Assembly (NCBI GenBank): GCA_902634455.1
Contig: CACPKQ010000001.1
Location: 1-64,000 of the forward strand
Origin: an uncultured Pelagibacteraceae bacterium
GTDB taxonomy: Bacteria; Pseudomonadota; Alphaproteobacteria; Pelagibacterales; Pelagibacteraceae
DNA: 64,000 nucleotides
Direction of reading: 5' to 3'
The notes beneath the pieces were generated by a model. The model saw nothing but the letters and a program-made list of their open reading frames with translations. It had not been told where the DNA came from and ran no database searches. Shown piece by piece: positions 9,824 through 20,642 of this stretch. Position 1 is the stretch's first letter; every line of letters begins with the position of its first letter. A program made the position numbers and the translations under genes.

Positions 9824-10315
9824 ATGCTAATTAAACTAAAAAATAAAGATAAGTTAATTGTTGATCATTTTACATTTAAATGCTGCATTGGAAAAAAAGG
9901 TATAAAAAATAATAAAAAAGAAGGTGACAAATCAACACCTGTAGGAATTTTTCAACTAGGTAATGTTTATTATAGATCTGATAGAGTTAAAAAACCATTA
10001 ACAAAATTAAAATGTATAAAAATTTATAAAAATATGGGTTGGTGCAATGACCCACACAATAAATTTTATAATAAAAAAATAAAGACTAATAAAAAAATAA
10101 AACATGAAAAACTGTTTAGAAGAGATTATAAATATAACTATTTAATAATAATTAAATATAATTATTTAAATAGTATCCCTGGAAAAGGAAGTGCAATTTT
10201 TCTACATTTAACAAAAAATTATAAACCAACAGATGGATGTATTGGATTAAAAGAAAAAGATTTATTAATATTATTAAAATTAGTTAATAAAAAAACAAAA
10301 ATTAAAATTAATTAA
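9824..10315 (+). CDS. L,D-transpeptidase (YkuD-like) family protein
   Basis: GDKSTPVGIFQLG..., SAIFLHLTKNYKPTDGCIGLKEKDL catalytic His/Cys pattern. Confidence 0.8.
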   Translation: MLIKLKNKDKLIVDHFTFKCCIGKKGIKNNKKEGDKSTPVGIFQLGNVYYRSDRVKKPLTKLKCIKIYKNMGWCNDPHNKFYNKKIKTNKKIKHEKLFRRDYKYNYLIIIKYNYLNSIPGKGSAIFLHLTKNYKPTDGCIGLKEKDLLILLKLVNKKTKIKIN

Positions 10316-10974
10316 TTTCTGGACCCAAAAATACTTGATCCAATTCTTAAATAAGTTGCAGAATACTTAATGGCATTTAAATAATCGTTTGACATTCCCA
10401 TGCTAAGTTCATTTAAATTTAAACTTTGATTTAATTTTTTCATTTTAGAAAAAAAAATATTGCTATCCTGATTTTCAGGAGGTAAACACATTGTACCAAC
10501 AATTTCTAAACTCATGTTTTTACAAGATTGATAAAAATCAGACAATTTTTCAACATCAATTCCACTTTTTTGAAACTCTTGACCAATATTGATTTGAATA
10601 AATAGTTTTGGTTTTGTTTTTAAATTTTCTTGCTCTTTAGCAATTTTTTCTGCAAGCTTAAGACTATCTAATGAGTGAATATACTCAAAAATTTTTAAGG
10701 CATTTTTTACTTTATTTGTTTGAAGTTTACCAACCATATGTAATTTAAGTTTATTATTTTTTTCTTTAACCTGTTTCCATTTTTCTAAAGCTTCTTGAAC
10801 TTTATTTTCACCGAAATCAGTGTGACCAAAATTAATGAGAGGTAAAATATGATCAATTTTAAAGGTTTTTGAAATTGCTACTATTTTTGGATTATAATTA
10901 TTTATACTCATTTCTGAAATTTTAGATTGAATTTCACTTTGAATATAAGTTAAATTTTTAACTGTCTGATGCAT
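10312..10974 (-). CDS. YggS-family PLP homeostasis protein
   Basis: VAISKTFKIDHI, FGENKVQEALEKW, LHMVGKLQTNKVKNAL, LSMGMSNDYLNAI. Confidence 0.93.
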   Translation of the reverse strand: MHQTVKNLTYIQSEIQSKISEMSINNYNPKIVAISKTFKIDHILPLINFGHTDFGENKVQEALEKWKQVKEKNNKLKLHMVGKLQTNKVKNALKIFEYIHSLDSLKLAEKIAKEQENLKTKPKLFIQINIGQEFQKSGIDVEKLSDFYQSCKNMSLEIVGTMCLPPENQDSNIFFSKMKKLNQSLNLNELSMGMSNDYLNAIKYSATYLRIGSSIFGSRN

Positions 10975-11547
10975 AAAAAATTACCCAAAATTTATCATTA
11001 TATTGATAAATTTAATTATAATTATATTAAAGCTCTTCATAAAGATATAGCTCTTATATTTAGAAATTATCATAAAAAAATAGATGAAAATTTAATAAAA
11101 AAAATTAAATTATTTTGTGTTAAAAATAAAAGAAAATTATTTATTTCAAATAATTTAAACCTTGCATTAAAACATAATTTAAATGGTGTATATATTCCTT
11201 CATTTAATAAAAATTTAAAAATAAATAGAGCTAATCTTAAAAAAAATTTTATAGTTTTAAGTTCAGCCCATAATATTAAAGAAATTAGAGAAAAAGAAAA
11301 ACAAAATGTTGATGTAATTTTTTTATCTCCATTGTTTAAAGTTAAAAAATATAAAAATTACTTAAATTTAAATAAATTTAATTTTTTATCAAAATTTACA
11401 AAAAAAAAAATTATTGCATTAGGTGGAATATCTCAAAAAAATATAAATAAACTTAGATTAGTAAATTGTGATGGTTTTGCTTCAATTTCTTTTATTAAAG
11501 TTTTAAATAAAAAATGTATAGTCTCATACTTATTAAAAACTAAATGA
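10969..11547 (+). CDS. Thiamine-phosphate-synthase/TenI-like TIM-barrel protein
   Basis: FIVLSSAHNIKEI..DVIFLSPLFKVKKYKNY..IIALGGISQKNINKL..CDGFASIS matches ThiE/TenI architecture. Confidence 0.7.
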   Translation: MHKKLPKIYHYIDKFNYNYIKALHKDIALIFRNYHKKIDENLIKKIKLFCVKNKRKLFISNNLNLALKHNLNGVYIPSFNKNLKINRANLKKNFIVLSSAHNIKEIREKEKQNVDVIFLSPLFKVKKYKNYLNLNKFNFLSKFTKKKIIALGGISQKNINKLRLVNCDGFASISFIKVLNKKCIVSYLLKTK

Positions 11548-13097
11548 ACAATCAAATTGATATAAATAATGAAATTAAGGTTCTTATGAACCATTTTAAT
11601 TCTAAAAATTTCGATTTTGTAATTCAAAAAAGCTTAAAACTTGTAAAAAAATTTCCTAAAATAATAATTCTATACAATTTACTTGGCTCATCTTTGCAAA
11701 ATATTGGAAATTTTAAGGGTGCAGCTGAAGTATTTAATTCTGGATTAAATATTCAAGAAAAATATGTGCCTATAATGAATAATTTATCTAATGTTTATAA
11801 AAAATTAGGTGAATTTAAAAAAGCAGAAAATTTATATAAAGAGATAATTAAAATAGACCCTAAACATTTCCAAGTTTATGTAAACTATGGCAATTTTAAA
11901 AGAGATTTTAATCAAACCGAAGAGGCTATCAAATTATATCATAAGGCTTTAGAAATTGATTCTAATAATGTTGAGTTGCATCATAATTTAGCCCTAACAT
12001 ATCAAGGATCAGGAAAATTTGAAGACTCAAATAAACATGCTAGAAAATGTTTAGAATTAAATCCTAATTTTTCTCACGCAGATGTAATTATAATAAATAA
12101 TTTTGTATACAAACAAGATAATTATTCAATTTCAGATATGGAAAAAAAATTAGTTAGTGAAAAAATTAATGATTTAGAAAAACAACTTTTGCATTTTTCT
12201 ATAGGTAAAGCTCTTGAAAATAAAAAAAATTATAGCAAGGCTGCAGAAAATTTTAAAATAGGCAATAATATTAAAAAAAAATTAACTAATTATAAAATAG
12301 AACAAGATATAGAAAAATTTAAAAAAATTAAAAATCTTTTTGAAAAAATTAATTTTAAAAAAATTAATATTAATAATAATGATATAGGAAATAAGATATT
12401 TATTTTAGGTTTACCGAGATCAGGATCAACCTTAATAGAGCAAATAATCTCATCTCATAGCAAGGTCTATGGATTGGGAGAAACAGGATATTTAGAGACA
12501 ATTTTTAAAAAAGATTTAATTGATTTAGATAAAGGCGAGTTTAAAAAGGATATTGAAAACCTCTTAGATTATGATTTTAATCAAATAGTTAGTAAATATG
12601 ATAATTTTTTAAGTTTTTTTAATACCAAAAAAAATATTTTTGCTGATAAATCATTATTTAATTTTTTCCATTTAGGATTTATAAAAATTATTTTTCCAAA
12701 TTCAAAGATTATTCTTACTGGTAGAAATCCAAAAGATAATCTTTTATCAATTTATAAAAATAGTTTTGCCGGTTTAAATTGGACTAATGATGAAAACGAT
12801 ATAAATAAATACTTTTTTTTATATAAAGATTTAATAAGCTTTTGGAAAAAAAAACTAGGAAATTTTATATATGAATTTAATTATGAGACTTTAATTAATG
12901 ATCATGAAAATAAAATAAAAGAATTATTAAATTACTGTAATCTTAAATTTGAAGATAAATGTTTGAAATTTTATAAAAATAAAAATCAAGTAAAAACTGC
13001 AAGTATTACTCAGGTTAGAAAAGACTTTTATAAAAGCTCTATAAACCTATATAAAAATTACGATAATAATTTCAAAAATTTATTTAAAGATCTGTAA
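11544..13097 (+). CDS. TPR-repeat protein fused to a sulfotransferase domain
   Basis: Several N-terminal TPRs; IFILGLPRSGSTLIEQIISSHSKVYGLGE PAPS-binding 5'-PSB loop. Confidence 0.88.
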   Translation: MNNQIDINNEIKVLMNHFNSKNFDFVIQKSLKLVKKFPKIIILYNLLGSSLQNIGNFKGAAEVFNSGLNIQEKYVPIMNNLSNVYKKLGEFKKAENLYKEIIKIDPKHFQVYVNYGNFKRDFNQTEEAIKLYHKALEIDSNNVELHHNLALTYQGSGKFEDSNKHARKCLELNPNFSHADVIIINNFVYKQDNYSISDMEKKLVSEKINDLEKQLLHFSIGKALENKKNYSKAAENFKIGNNIKKKLTNYKIEQDIEKFKKIKNLFEKINFKKININNNDIGNKIFILGLPRSGSTLIEQIISSHSKVYGLGETGYLETIFKKDLIDLDKGEFKKDIENLLDYDFNQIVSKYDNFLSFFNTKKNIFADKSLFNFFHLGFIKIIFPNSKIILTGRNPKDNLLSIYKNSFAGLNWTNDENDINKYFFLYKDLISFWKKKLGNFIYEFNYETLINDHENKIKELLNYCNLKFEDKCLKFYKNKNQVKTASITQVRKDFYKSSINLYKNYDNNFKNLFKDL

Positions 13098-13102
13098 AAA
13101 AA

Positions 13103-13129
13103 AACCCCCCGAATATAATTCGAGGGGTT
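13103..13129. terminator. Bidirectional intrinsic terminator between convergent genes
   Basis: AACCCCCCGAA-TATAA-TTCGAGGGGTT stem-loop with A-run upstream and T-rich sequence downstream, between convergent CDSs. Confidence 0.8.
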
Positions 13130-13155
13130 AAATTATTAATAATCAAACTAAATAA

Positions 13156-14157
13156 TTAGAATGACATTGATAAACTAATTTCAGTAAGTTTCTGAGTTTT
13201 TCCTGCTGTGTAACCTGCATTGTCAGTTTCACCAGTGAAAATTCTAAGTGAACCACCACCTACAGAGTACGCTGCATTTATACCAGTAGCTTCTGCACTT
13301 GAAGAAGCAGTAGCACCGATTGCTTTAACTTCGTTTTCTGTTACTGAATAAGATACAGTTAAATCATCGTTAACTGCAAAGTTAAGACCATAAGCTGTTA
13401 CTTCATCAGCTGCAGCTGTAGCATCTTCTACTTCAGAGTGCTGATAACCAATTTTAACTGGACCCATTGTATAATCGAATCCAATAGTCATCTCAGTATC
13501 ATCATCTCTTGTACCGTCTGAACTTTCATTAGCATAACCAAAGTATAGATTTAAACCATCAACCATAGGAACTGCATAGTTAACTGCTGTGTTCCACTCA
13601 GATCCAGTTGAACCTGCGCCTGATGTTGCACCTGCTGTAGTGTTAGAAGTTTGAGCACCTATAGAAGGAATTATCTCAACGCTGAAGTCTAAACCATCAA
13701 TAAGCATTCCAGATGGAGAAGAATAACCCAGAACTTGAGTAGCACCATTCACGTCGATTTGGTGCATGTCAGTCATTCCATGGTCAGCTTCTTCGTATGC
13801 TGAAACGTTACCTTTGTTTTCTAATCCACCAATACCAGTTTTTCCTGCACCATGGTCAACATAAACCTTACCCATATCTCCAAGATCAAAAGTTAGTGAA
13901 GATGAAGAAAGTGATGCATCATCAGTTAGAGCAGTTGCTAAAGTAACATCATAACCCATTACTTCACCAGTTGCACTCCAGCTAATGCCTTTTTCGAATC
14001 CCCATTGGTTACCGTCTACACCAGCTTTTGTTGATCCGCTAGTAGTAGTATAGGTTAACTCAACTCCGCCAGTCACTGCCATATCAGCTGAATAAGCTGA
14101 AGTAGCTACTAGTGATCCAGCTAAAGCTGTTAAACCTAGTTTCTTAATGTTTTTCAT
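13156..14157 (-). CDS. Gram-negative porin (porin_4-like)
   Basis: Signal peptide MKNIKKLGLTALAGSLVATSAYSAD; SLTFDLGDMGKVYVDHGAGK; C-terminal Phe; well-formed RBS AAAGGAG. Confidence 0.88.
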   Translation of the reverse strand: MKNIKKLGLTALAGSLVATSAYSADMAVTGGVELTYTTTSGSTKAGVDGNQWGFEKGISWSATGEVMGYDVTLATALTDDASLSSSSLTFDLGDMGKVYVDHGAGKTGIGGLENKGNVSAYEEADHGMTDMHQIDVNGATQVLGYSSPSGMLIDGLDFSVEIIPSIGAQTSNTTAGATSGAGSTGSEWNTAVNYAVPMVDGLNLYFGYANESSDGTRDDDTEMTIGFDYTMGPVKIGYQHSEVEDATAAADEVTAYGLNFAVNDDLTVSYSVTENEVKAIGATASSSAEATGINAAYSVGGGSLRIFTGETDNAGYTAGKTQKLTEISLSMSF

Positions 14158-14368
14158 ATTTACTCCTTTTCATTATAATAATTATTATGAAAGCTTAGTT
14201 TTTATGATATAAATCATCAAAAAATAAGAATATTGATATATTTTACATAAAAAACTATTGATTTGTGGCAAAAATATCACTCTTTTTTTATTATTTTACG
14301 GGCTTTTTGTATGGAATTAACAAATAGATTTTAATTGTACCTTTATTCAAATATTAGATAATTATTCA

Positions 14369-14917
14369 ATGATATATCCTAGATTTATAACAGTTCTTTT
14401 ACTCTTTTTTATAATTGTTCTTTCTTCATGTGGGGGTCATAAGTTCGGAGATCAAAGAAAAATGGAATCTAATGTAAAAGATAGAGTGAGAAAAAATATT
14501 GAGGAAGGAAGAGGAATTAGATTTGGAAGTGTTAGACAAAAATCTGGAGTATTTAATTTTAATACATCAAATCCTTTATGGAGAGCAACAATTGAAAGTT
14601 TAAGCTTTATGCCTCTAAGTAGTGCTGACTACGGAGGAGGAATAATTATAACTGATTGGTATTCTTCGGGTGATAAAAAAAATGAGGAAATAAAAATCAC
14701 AGTTAGATTTACATCAAATGAAATAAGAGCAGATGCCATAAATATTTTCATACACAAAAGAATATGTAAAATAAATTCTGCATGTAAAATAAATCAAATA
14801 GAAAGTGAAATTAAAAATTCTCTTAAACTAAAAATTCTAAAAAAAGCTGCTTTAATACAAAAAACACAACCAAAAGACTTTGAAAGAAATAGTAAAGCAG
14901 ATATTAAGGTAGAATAG
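14369..14917 (+). CDS. DUF3576-type lipoprotein
   Basis: Lipobox LSSCGG; NPLWRATIESLSFMPLSSADYGGGIIITDWY. Confidence 0.8.
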   Translation: MIYPRFITVLLLFFIIVLSSCGGHKFGDQRKMESNVKDRVRKNIEEGRGIRFGSVRQKSGVFNFNTSNPLWRATIESLSFMPLSSADYGGGIIITDWYSSGDKKNEEIKITVRFTSNEIRADAINIFIHKRICKINSACKINQIESEIKNSLKLKILKKAALIQKTQPKDFERNSKADIKVE

Positions 14918-14946
14918 CTATAAGGTGATAAACTTCATTTCTAAAA

Positions 14947-17499
14947 GTGGATAGATATAATTTTAAAACTGTAGAAAAAAATTGGCAAACTTTTTGGGAA
15001 GAAAATCAATCATTTAAATCAGAAATCGATAAAAGTAAAAAAAAATTTTATTGCCTTGAAATGTTTCCATATCCATCAGGAAAAATTCATATGGGACATG
15101 TAAGGAACTATACTATTGGAGATGTTCTAGCAAGATACAAAATCTTACAAGGATTTAATGTATTGCATCCAATGGGATGGGATTCATTTGGAATGCCTGC
15201 TGAAAATGCTGCAAGAGAAAATAATTTAAATCCTAATGATTGGACAGAAAAAAATATATCTGTTATGAAAAAACAATTAAAAAAATTAGGTTTATCAATT
15301 GATTGGAACAGAGAAATTTCTACATGTTCAAAAGAATATTATAAACATCAACAATTATTTTTTTTAGAACTCTTAGAAAAGGGACTAGTTTATAGAAAAG
15401 AAAATTATGTTAATTGGGATCCTGTTGATGAAACTGTGCTTGCTAATGAACAAGTCATAGACGGTAAGGGATGGAGGTCAGGAGCATTAGTTGAGAGGAA
15501 AAAATTAAATCAATGGTTTTTTAATATATCAAAATTTTCACAAGAATTGCTTGATGGTTTAGAAACCTTAAAAAATTGGCCAAACAAAGTTAAAACAATG
15601 CAAAAAAATTGGATTGGAAAATCATTTGGCTGCGATATTGATTTTGAAATCGAAGGAAATTTGCCTATTAAAAAAATTAAATGTTTTACAACTAGACCAG
15701 ATACACTTTTTGGTTTTTCATTTTTAGCAGTTTCGGTAGATCATGAAATTTCAAAATTTTATGAAAAAAACGAAGAATTTAAAAAATTTAGGAAAGAATG
15801 TTCAAAAACTGGCACAACTGAAGAAGCAATTGCTGTTGCTGAAAAAATTGGTTTTAAAACAAGTTTGATGGCTATAAACCCATTAGACTCTAAACAAAAA
15901 ATGCCTGTCTATTTTGCAAATTTTGTACTTATGGATTACGGATTTGGTGCCGTGTTTGGGTGCCCCGCACATGATCAAAGAGATTTCGATTTTGCAAAAA
16001 AATATAATTTAGAGATTAAAACAGTTGTAAAACCTCCTAATGAAAACGAAAAGTTCAAAGTTACTAAAGAAGCTTATTCTGGTCCAGGAGCACTAATTAA
16101 CTCTAAATTTTTAAATGGTTTAAAAGTTCCTGAAAAATCAGTAATTGAAACTATAAATATTTTAGAACAAAAAAAAATAGGAAAAAAACAGATAAATTAT
16201 AGATTGAAAGACTGGGGCGTATCAAGACAAAGATACTGGGGTTGTCCAATACCAGTAGCATATGATGAAAGCGGAAAAACAATACCTATTCCAAAAAAAA
16301 TGCTTCCTGTGAAATTACCAGAAAAAATTAATCTTAATACAAAAGGAAACCCTTTGGATAATGAAAAAGATTGGAAAAAAATTAAAATTAATGGAAAAGA
16401 ACTTTTAAGAGAAACGGATACTCTAGACACATTTGTATGCTCATCTTGGTATTATTTAAGATTTTGTTCACCAAAAGAAAATAGCTATGGATTTACCAAA
16501 GAAGAAATTGACTATTGGATGCCGGTTGATCAATATATTGGGGGTGTAGAACATGCAATTTTACATTTGTTATATTCACGTTTTTTTATGAAAGCACTAA
16601 GCTATAAAAATGATAAATTTAATATAGATGAACCATTTAAAAGTTTATTCACTCAGGGAATGGTCTGTCATGAAACATACAGAGATAAAAATAATAAATG
16701 GTACAGCCCTGAAGAAATAGAAATAACTGAAAAAAAAACATATCAAAAAAAAAATGAACCAAATATTAAAATCATTGTTGGTTCTTCTGAGTCTATGTCT
16801 AAATCAAAAAAAAATACAGTTGATCCTGAAAAAATGATTGAAACTTATGGTGCAGACTCAGTAAGACTATTTATGCTTTCTGATAGTCCTCCAGAAAAAG
16901 ATGTGCAATGGTCTGAGCAGGGTGTTTTGGGTTGTTATAAATTTATTCTAAAAATTTGGGATCTTCATAAAAAAATAATGGAAAAGATAGATAAAAAAAA
17001 TAACAATTCAAAAAGTGAAGATGAAGAAAAATTATTAAAATTTACTAATCAATTGATACACAAATTTAATATAAATCTTGAAAAATTTCAGTACAATGTA
17101 GTAGTGGCAAATATGTACGAAACTTATAATTTCTTTACTCAAAATTCTAACTTAATTATAAATGAAGAAATATTAAAAAAAAATTATACAAAAATTTTAA
17201 TTCTATTTTCACCTATTGTACCCCATATAATATCAGAATGTCTAAAAGAACTTGGTTTAAGCTTTAATCAGCCATGGCCTAAAGTCGACAAAAAATTACT
17301 AGAAGAAAACGAAGTAATTTTCGTAATTCAAATAAATGGTAAGAAAAAAGACACTATAAAAGTAAAAAAAAATATAGACGAAAAAAATCTTTTAAGTTTA
17401 ATACAGAGTAATCAACAAACAAAAAAAATATTAGAAAATAAGAAAATTAACAAATATTTTTTTGTAAAAAATAGGTTAATAAATATTTTATTAAAATGA
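14947..17499 (+). CDS. leuS: Leucyl-tRNA synthetase (GTG start)
   Basis: [16 protein letters not shown] (HIGH), [11 protein letters not shown] (KMSKS), CP1 editing domain. Confidence 0.98.
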   Translation: MDRYNFKTVEKNWQTFWEENQSFKSEIDKSKKKFYCLEMFPYPSGKIHMGHVRNYTIGDVLARYKILQGFNVLHPMGWDSFGMPAENAARENNLNPNDWTEKNISVMKKQLKKLGLSIDWNREISTCSKEYYKHQQLFFLELLEKGLVYRKENYVNWDPVDETVLANEQVIDGKGWRSGALVERKKLNQWFFNISKFSQELLDGLETLKNWPNKVKTMQKNWIGKSFGCDIDFEIEGNLPIKKIKCFTTRPDTLFGFSFLAVSVDHEISKFYEKNEEFKKFRKECSKTGTTEEAIAVAEKIGFKTSLMAINPLDSKQKMPVYFANFVLMDYGFGAVFGCPAHDQRDFDFAKKYNLEIKTVVKPPNENEKFKVTKEAYSGPGALINSKFLNGLKVPEKSVIETINILEQKKIGKKQINYRLKDWGVSRQRYWGCPIPVAYDESGKTIPIPKKMLPVKLPEKINLNTKGNPLDNEKDWKKIKINGKELLRETDTLDTFVCSSWYYLRFCSPKENSYGFTKEEIDYWMPVDQYIGGVEHAILHLLYSRFFMKALSYKNDKFNIDEPFKSLFTQGMVCHETYRDKNNKWYSPEEIEITEKKTYQKKNEPNIKIIVGSSESMSKSKKNTVDPEKMIETYGADSVRLFMLSDSPPEKDVQWSEQGVLGCYKFILKIWDLHKKIMEKIDKKNNNSKSEDEEKLLKFTNQLIHKFNINLEKFQYNVVVANMYETYNFFTQNSNLIINEEILKKNYTKILILFSPIVPHIISECLKELGLSFNQPWPKVDKKLLEENEVIFVIQINGKKKDTIKVKKNIDEKNLLSLIQSNQQTKKILENKKINKYFFVKNRLINILLK

Positions 17500-18008
17500 T
17501 TAAAAAACTAAAAATTCTTTACATATTTTTACTATTAGCTGTTAGTTCATGTGGATACCAAATGATGTATGAAATTAAAGATATTAAATTCCTTATTGGA
17601 GATATTAATTTAAATGGAAATGATCAAGTTAATAATCAAATTAATAATCGTTTAAAACACTATAAAGAAAATAAAAATTATTCAAAAATTATTGATGTGA
17701 GTATTAATTCATCAACTAATAAAGAAATATCTTCAAAAGATAGAAAGGGTAATGCAAAAACATATAAATTAACTTTAAACATTAAAGTAGAAATTTTTGA
17801 AAATAATAAATTAATTAAAACTAAAAATTATAGCAAAGCTTCAACTTATAATAATTTAAATAACAAATTTGATTTAAATCAGTATGAAAAAAATTTAATG
17901 AAAAATTTAACAAACGATGTATTGGAAGATATTGAAATATTATTAAATTCTGTAAACTTTGTTAAAAGAAAAATTAATAATGAAATTGAATTAACATTAA
18001 CATCTTAA
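17496..18008 (+). CDS. lptE: LptE-like LPS-assembly lipoprotein
   Basis: Lipobox VSSCGYQ; size and position between leuS and holA as in other proteobacteria. Confidence 0.7.
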   Translation: MIKKLKILYIFLLLAVSSCGYQMMYEIKDIKFLIGDINLNGNDQVNNQINNRLKHYKENKNYSKIIDVSINSSTNKEISSKDRKGNAKTYKLTLNIKVEIFENNKLIKTKNYSKASTYNNLNNKFDLNQYEKNLMKNLTNDVLEDIEILLNSVNFVKRKINNEIELTLTS

Positions 18009-18011
18009 TAA

Positions 18012-19016
18012 ATGATAATAAAAAATTATGAGTTAAAAAAATTGAATGATTATCATGTTAAATTTTATCTTTTATATGGTGAAAATGCTGGCCATAAAAA
18101 TCAGGTAATTGAAGAATATTTTATAGAAAAATTTTTAAATAATACTTACCGATATGAGGAAAGTGAAATATTAAAAAATTATGAACATTTTATATCTAAT
18201 TTATTAAACAAATCTTTTTTTGAAGAAAAAAAATTAATAATAATTCAAAGAAGTTCAGAAAAAATATTAAAACTTATAGAAGAAATAATAAATAAAGAAA
18301 TTAAAGATATAACTATAGTAATTAATTGTGAACCATTAGATAAAAAATCTAAAATAAGAAATTTTTTTGAAAAAAATAAAAACACTATTTGTATACCGTT
18401 TTATCAAGACGAATTAAAAACTTTAAATTATTTAGCTAATTCTTTTTTTAAAAAAAAAAAAATTTCAGTTTCACAAGAAACTATTAATTTGCTAGTAGAA
18501 AGATGTAGGGGTGATAGAATAAATTTAAAAAATGAGCTTATAAAAATAGAAAATTTTTCTAAAAATAAAGTCAAGATATCCAGCGAAGAAATATTGAAAC
18601 TAACTAATTTAGCAGAAAATTATAATGTTTCCGAACTAATTGATAATTGCTTATCAAAAAATTTAAGTAGAACTATAAATATTTTAAATGAAAATAACTA
18701 TACTGATGATGATTGCATTTTAATTCTAAGAACTATGTCGATTAAAGCAAAAAGACTACTGAAATTAATAAAAAGTATAGAGAGTTCAGATAACCTCGAA
18801 AAGGCAATATCCAATTTTAAACCACCAATTTTTTGGAAAGAAAAAGAAATAGTAAAAAAACAAGTTCAAAATTGGACAATAAAAGATGCAAAAAAACTAA
18901 TTTATCAAATAAATGAAGTTGAAATTTTAATTAAAAAAAACTCTTTAAATTCTTTAAATATTATCTCTGATTTTATCTTAAATAATAGTAATAAAATTAA
19001 TAATTATTCTTTATAA
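18012..19016 (+). CDS. holA: DNA polymerase III subunit delta
   Basis: FYLLYGENAGHKNQVIEEY N-term, RGDRINLKNELIKIENF; leuS-lptE-holA order. Confidence 0.88.
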   Translation: MIIKNYELKKLNDYHVKFYLLYGENAGHKNQVIEEYFIEKFLNNTYRYEESEILKNYEHFISNLLNKSFFEEKKLIIIQRSSEKILKLIEEIINKEIKDITIVINCEPLDKKSKIRNFFEKNKNTICIPFYQDELKTLNYLANSFFKKKKISVSQETINLLVERCRGDRINLKNELIKIENFSKNKVKISSEEILKLTNLAENYNVSELIDNCLSKNLSRTINILNENNYTDDDCILILRTMSIKAKRLLKLIKSIESSDNLEKAISNFKPPIFWKEKEIVKKQVQNWTIKDAKKLIYQINEVEILIKKNSLNSLNIISDFILNNSNKINNYSL

Positions 19017-19842
19017 CCTCAGTCAATCTGTTTAGCTGGCCTAAATCTTTATACTCAAAAGTAACTTTTCCACTATTATTTTTCTTATTCTGAATAAAAA
19101 CTCTAATTCCTATTTTATTTTTAATACTATCTTCAAGATCTTTTAGATTAGGATCTTTTACAATTAATTTAATTTTTTTTGTTTTTTTAAAAAATCTAAC
19201 TAAATTCTCAGCCTGACGAACAGAAAATTTTTTATCAATAATTTTTTTTGCTAAAGTATAAGAATTGTCTAAACCAACCAGAATTTTTGCATGACCCTGG
19301 GATAGATAGCCATCATTTATTAATTCAATTACCTCATTGGGTAATGTCAAAAGTCTTAGACAATTGGAAACATGAGCTCTGCTTTTTCCTATAAATTTAG
19401 AAATTTTTTCTTGATCATAATTAAATTCATCGATTAATCTTTTATATCCTTCTGCTTCCTCTACAGGATTTAAATCAGATCTTTGAACGTTCTCAACAAT
19501 AGCAAATTCTAAAGACTTTAAATTATCTGCATCAATTACTACTGTTGGCACTTCATGAAGTCCTGCATTTTGTGCTGCAAGCCATCTTCTTTCACCTGCA
19601 ACAATTTCAAATTTATCCTTGCTATCTGTTTTTCTTACTATTATTGGCTGAATTATGCCTCTTTCCTTTATTGATGTAGTTAATTCATCTAAGCTTTCTT
19701 TATCAAAAATCTTTCTAGGTTGATATTTGTTTCTAACTATTGAACTGATAGAAAGCTTATTTTGTGATTTAATAACTTCATTGTCACCAATCAGAGAAGA
19801 CAAACCTCTTCCTAATCCTTTTTTTATTTTAAACGGATTCAT
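18997..19842 (-). CDS. parB: Chromosome partitioning protein ParB
   Basis: GLGRGLSSLIGD, NKYQPRKIFD, EIVAGERRWLAAQNAG, RSDLNPVEEAEGY, KSRAHVSNCLRLL. Confidence 0.97.
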   Translation of the reverse strand: MNPFKIKKGLGRGLSSLIGDNEVIKSQNKLSISSIVRNKYQPRKIFDKESLDELTTSIKERGIIQPIIVRKTDSKDKFEIVAGERRWLAAQNAGLHEVPTVVIDADNLKSLEFAIVENVQRSDLNPVEEAEGYKRLIDEFNYDQEKISKFIGKSRAHVSNCLRLLTLPNEVIELINDGYLSQGHAKILVGLDNSYTLAKKIIDKKFSVRQAENLVRFFKKTKKIKLIVKDPNLKDLEDSIKNKIGIRVFIQNKKNNSGKVTFEYKDLGQLNRLTEVIKNNY

Positions 19843-20642
19843 TAAGCTGCACTCTCCATAATTTTTTCTTGATCTAAAAATTCATCTGTAAAACTAAAAT
19901 ATGACTTACTTCCAGGACATTTTTTATCGTACAGCAAAACAGGTACTCCGTGTGATGGTGCTTCTGAAAGTCTAACATTTCTAGGCACAACTGATTGATA
20001 AACTTTATTCTTAAAATATTCTCTGGCTTCTTTTTCGACTTCACTAGATAACTTGTTTCTCTTATCATACATCGTAAGAAGGATACCTCTAATATCCAAA
20101 GATGGATTTAAACTAGATTTAATTCTTTCGATTGTCTTCATAAGTTGTGTTAGACCTTCTAGAGCAAAAAATTCAGTTTGAAGAGGTACTACCAAGGCAG
20201 TTGAGGCTACTAATGCCATAATTGTCAAAAGACTAAGGGAAGGAGGACAGTCAATGAGTATATAATCATATGATGCCCCAGAATCATTTAAAATAGAGGC
20301 TAATTCATCCTTCAATTTGAACGCTCTTCTACTATCTCCAGCAGTCTCAACCTCTAAACCAGAGAGATCTACATTGGAGGTAATCAAATTTAAATTTTTG
20401 AGACTAGTTGATTGAATTACCTGAGAAATTTCTTTATTTCCATTAAGCACACTGTAAATAGTCTGCTCAGAATTTTCTGTATTTGATAATCCAAGACCTG
20501 TTGTTGCATTTCCTTGTGGGTCGAGATCAATTACTAAAATTTTTTTTCCTTTCATAGACAAACCAGCTGCTAAATTGATTACTGTTGTCGTCTTGCCTAC
20601 TCCACCTTTCTGATTGATTACTGAAATAATTTTTTTATTCAT
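19842..20642 (-). CDS. parA: Chromosome partitioning ATPase ParA
   Basis: VINQKGGVGKTTTVINLAAGL Walker A; DLDPQGNATTGLG; adjacent to parB. Confidence 0.97.
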   Translation of the reverse strand: MNKKIISVINQKGGVGKTTTVINLAAGLSMKGKKILVIDLDPQGNATTGLGLSNTENSEQTIYSVLNGNKEISQVIQSTSLKNLNLITSNVDLSGLEVETAGDSRRAFKLKDELASILNDSGASYDYILIDCPPSLSLLTIMALVASTALVVPLQTEFFALEGLTQLMKTIERIKSSLNPSLDIRGILLTMYDKRNKLSSEVEKEAREYFKNKVYQSVVPRNVRLSEAPSHGVPVLLYDKKCPGSKSYFSFTDEFLDQEKIMESAA

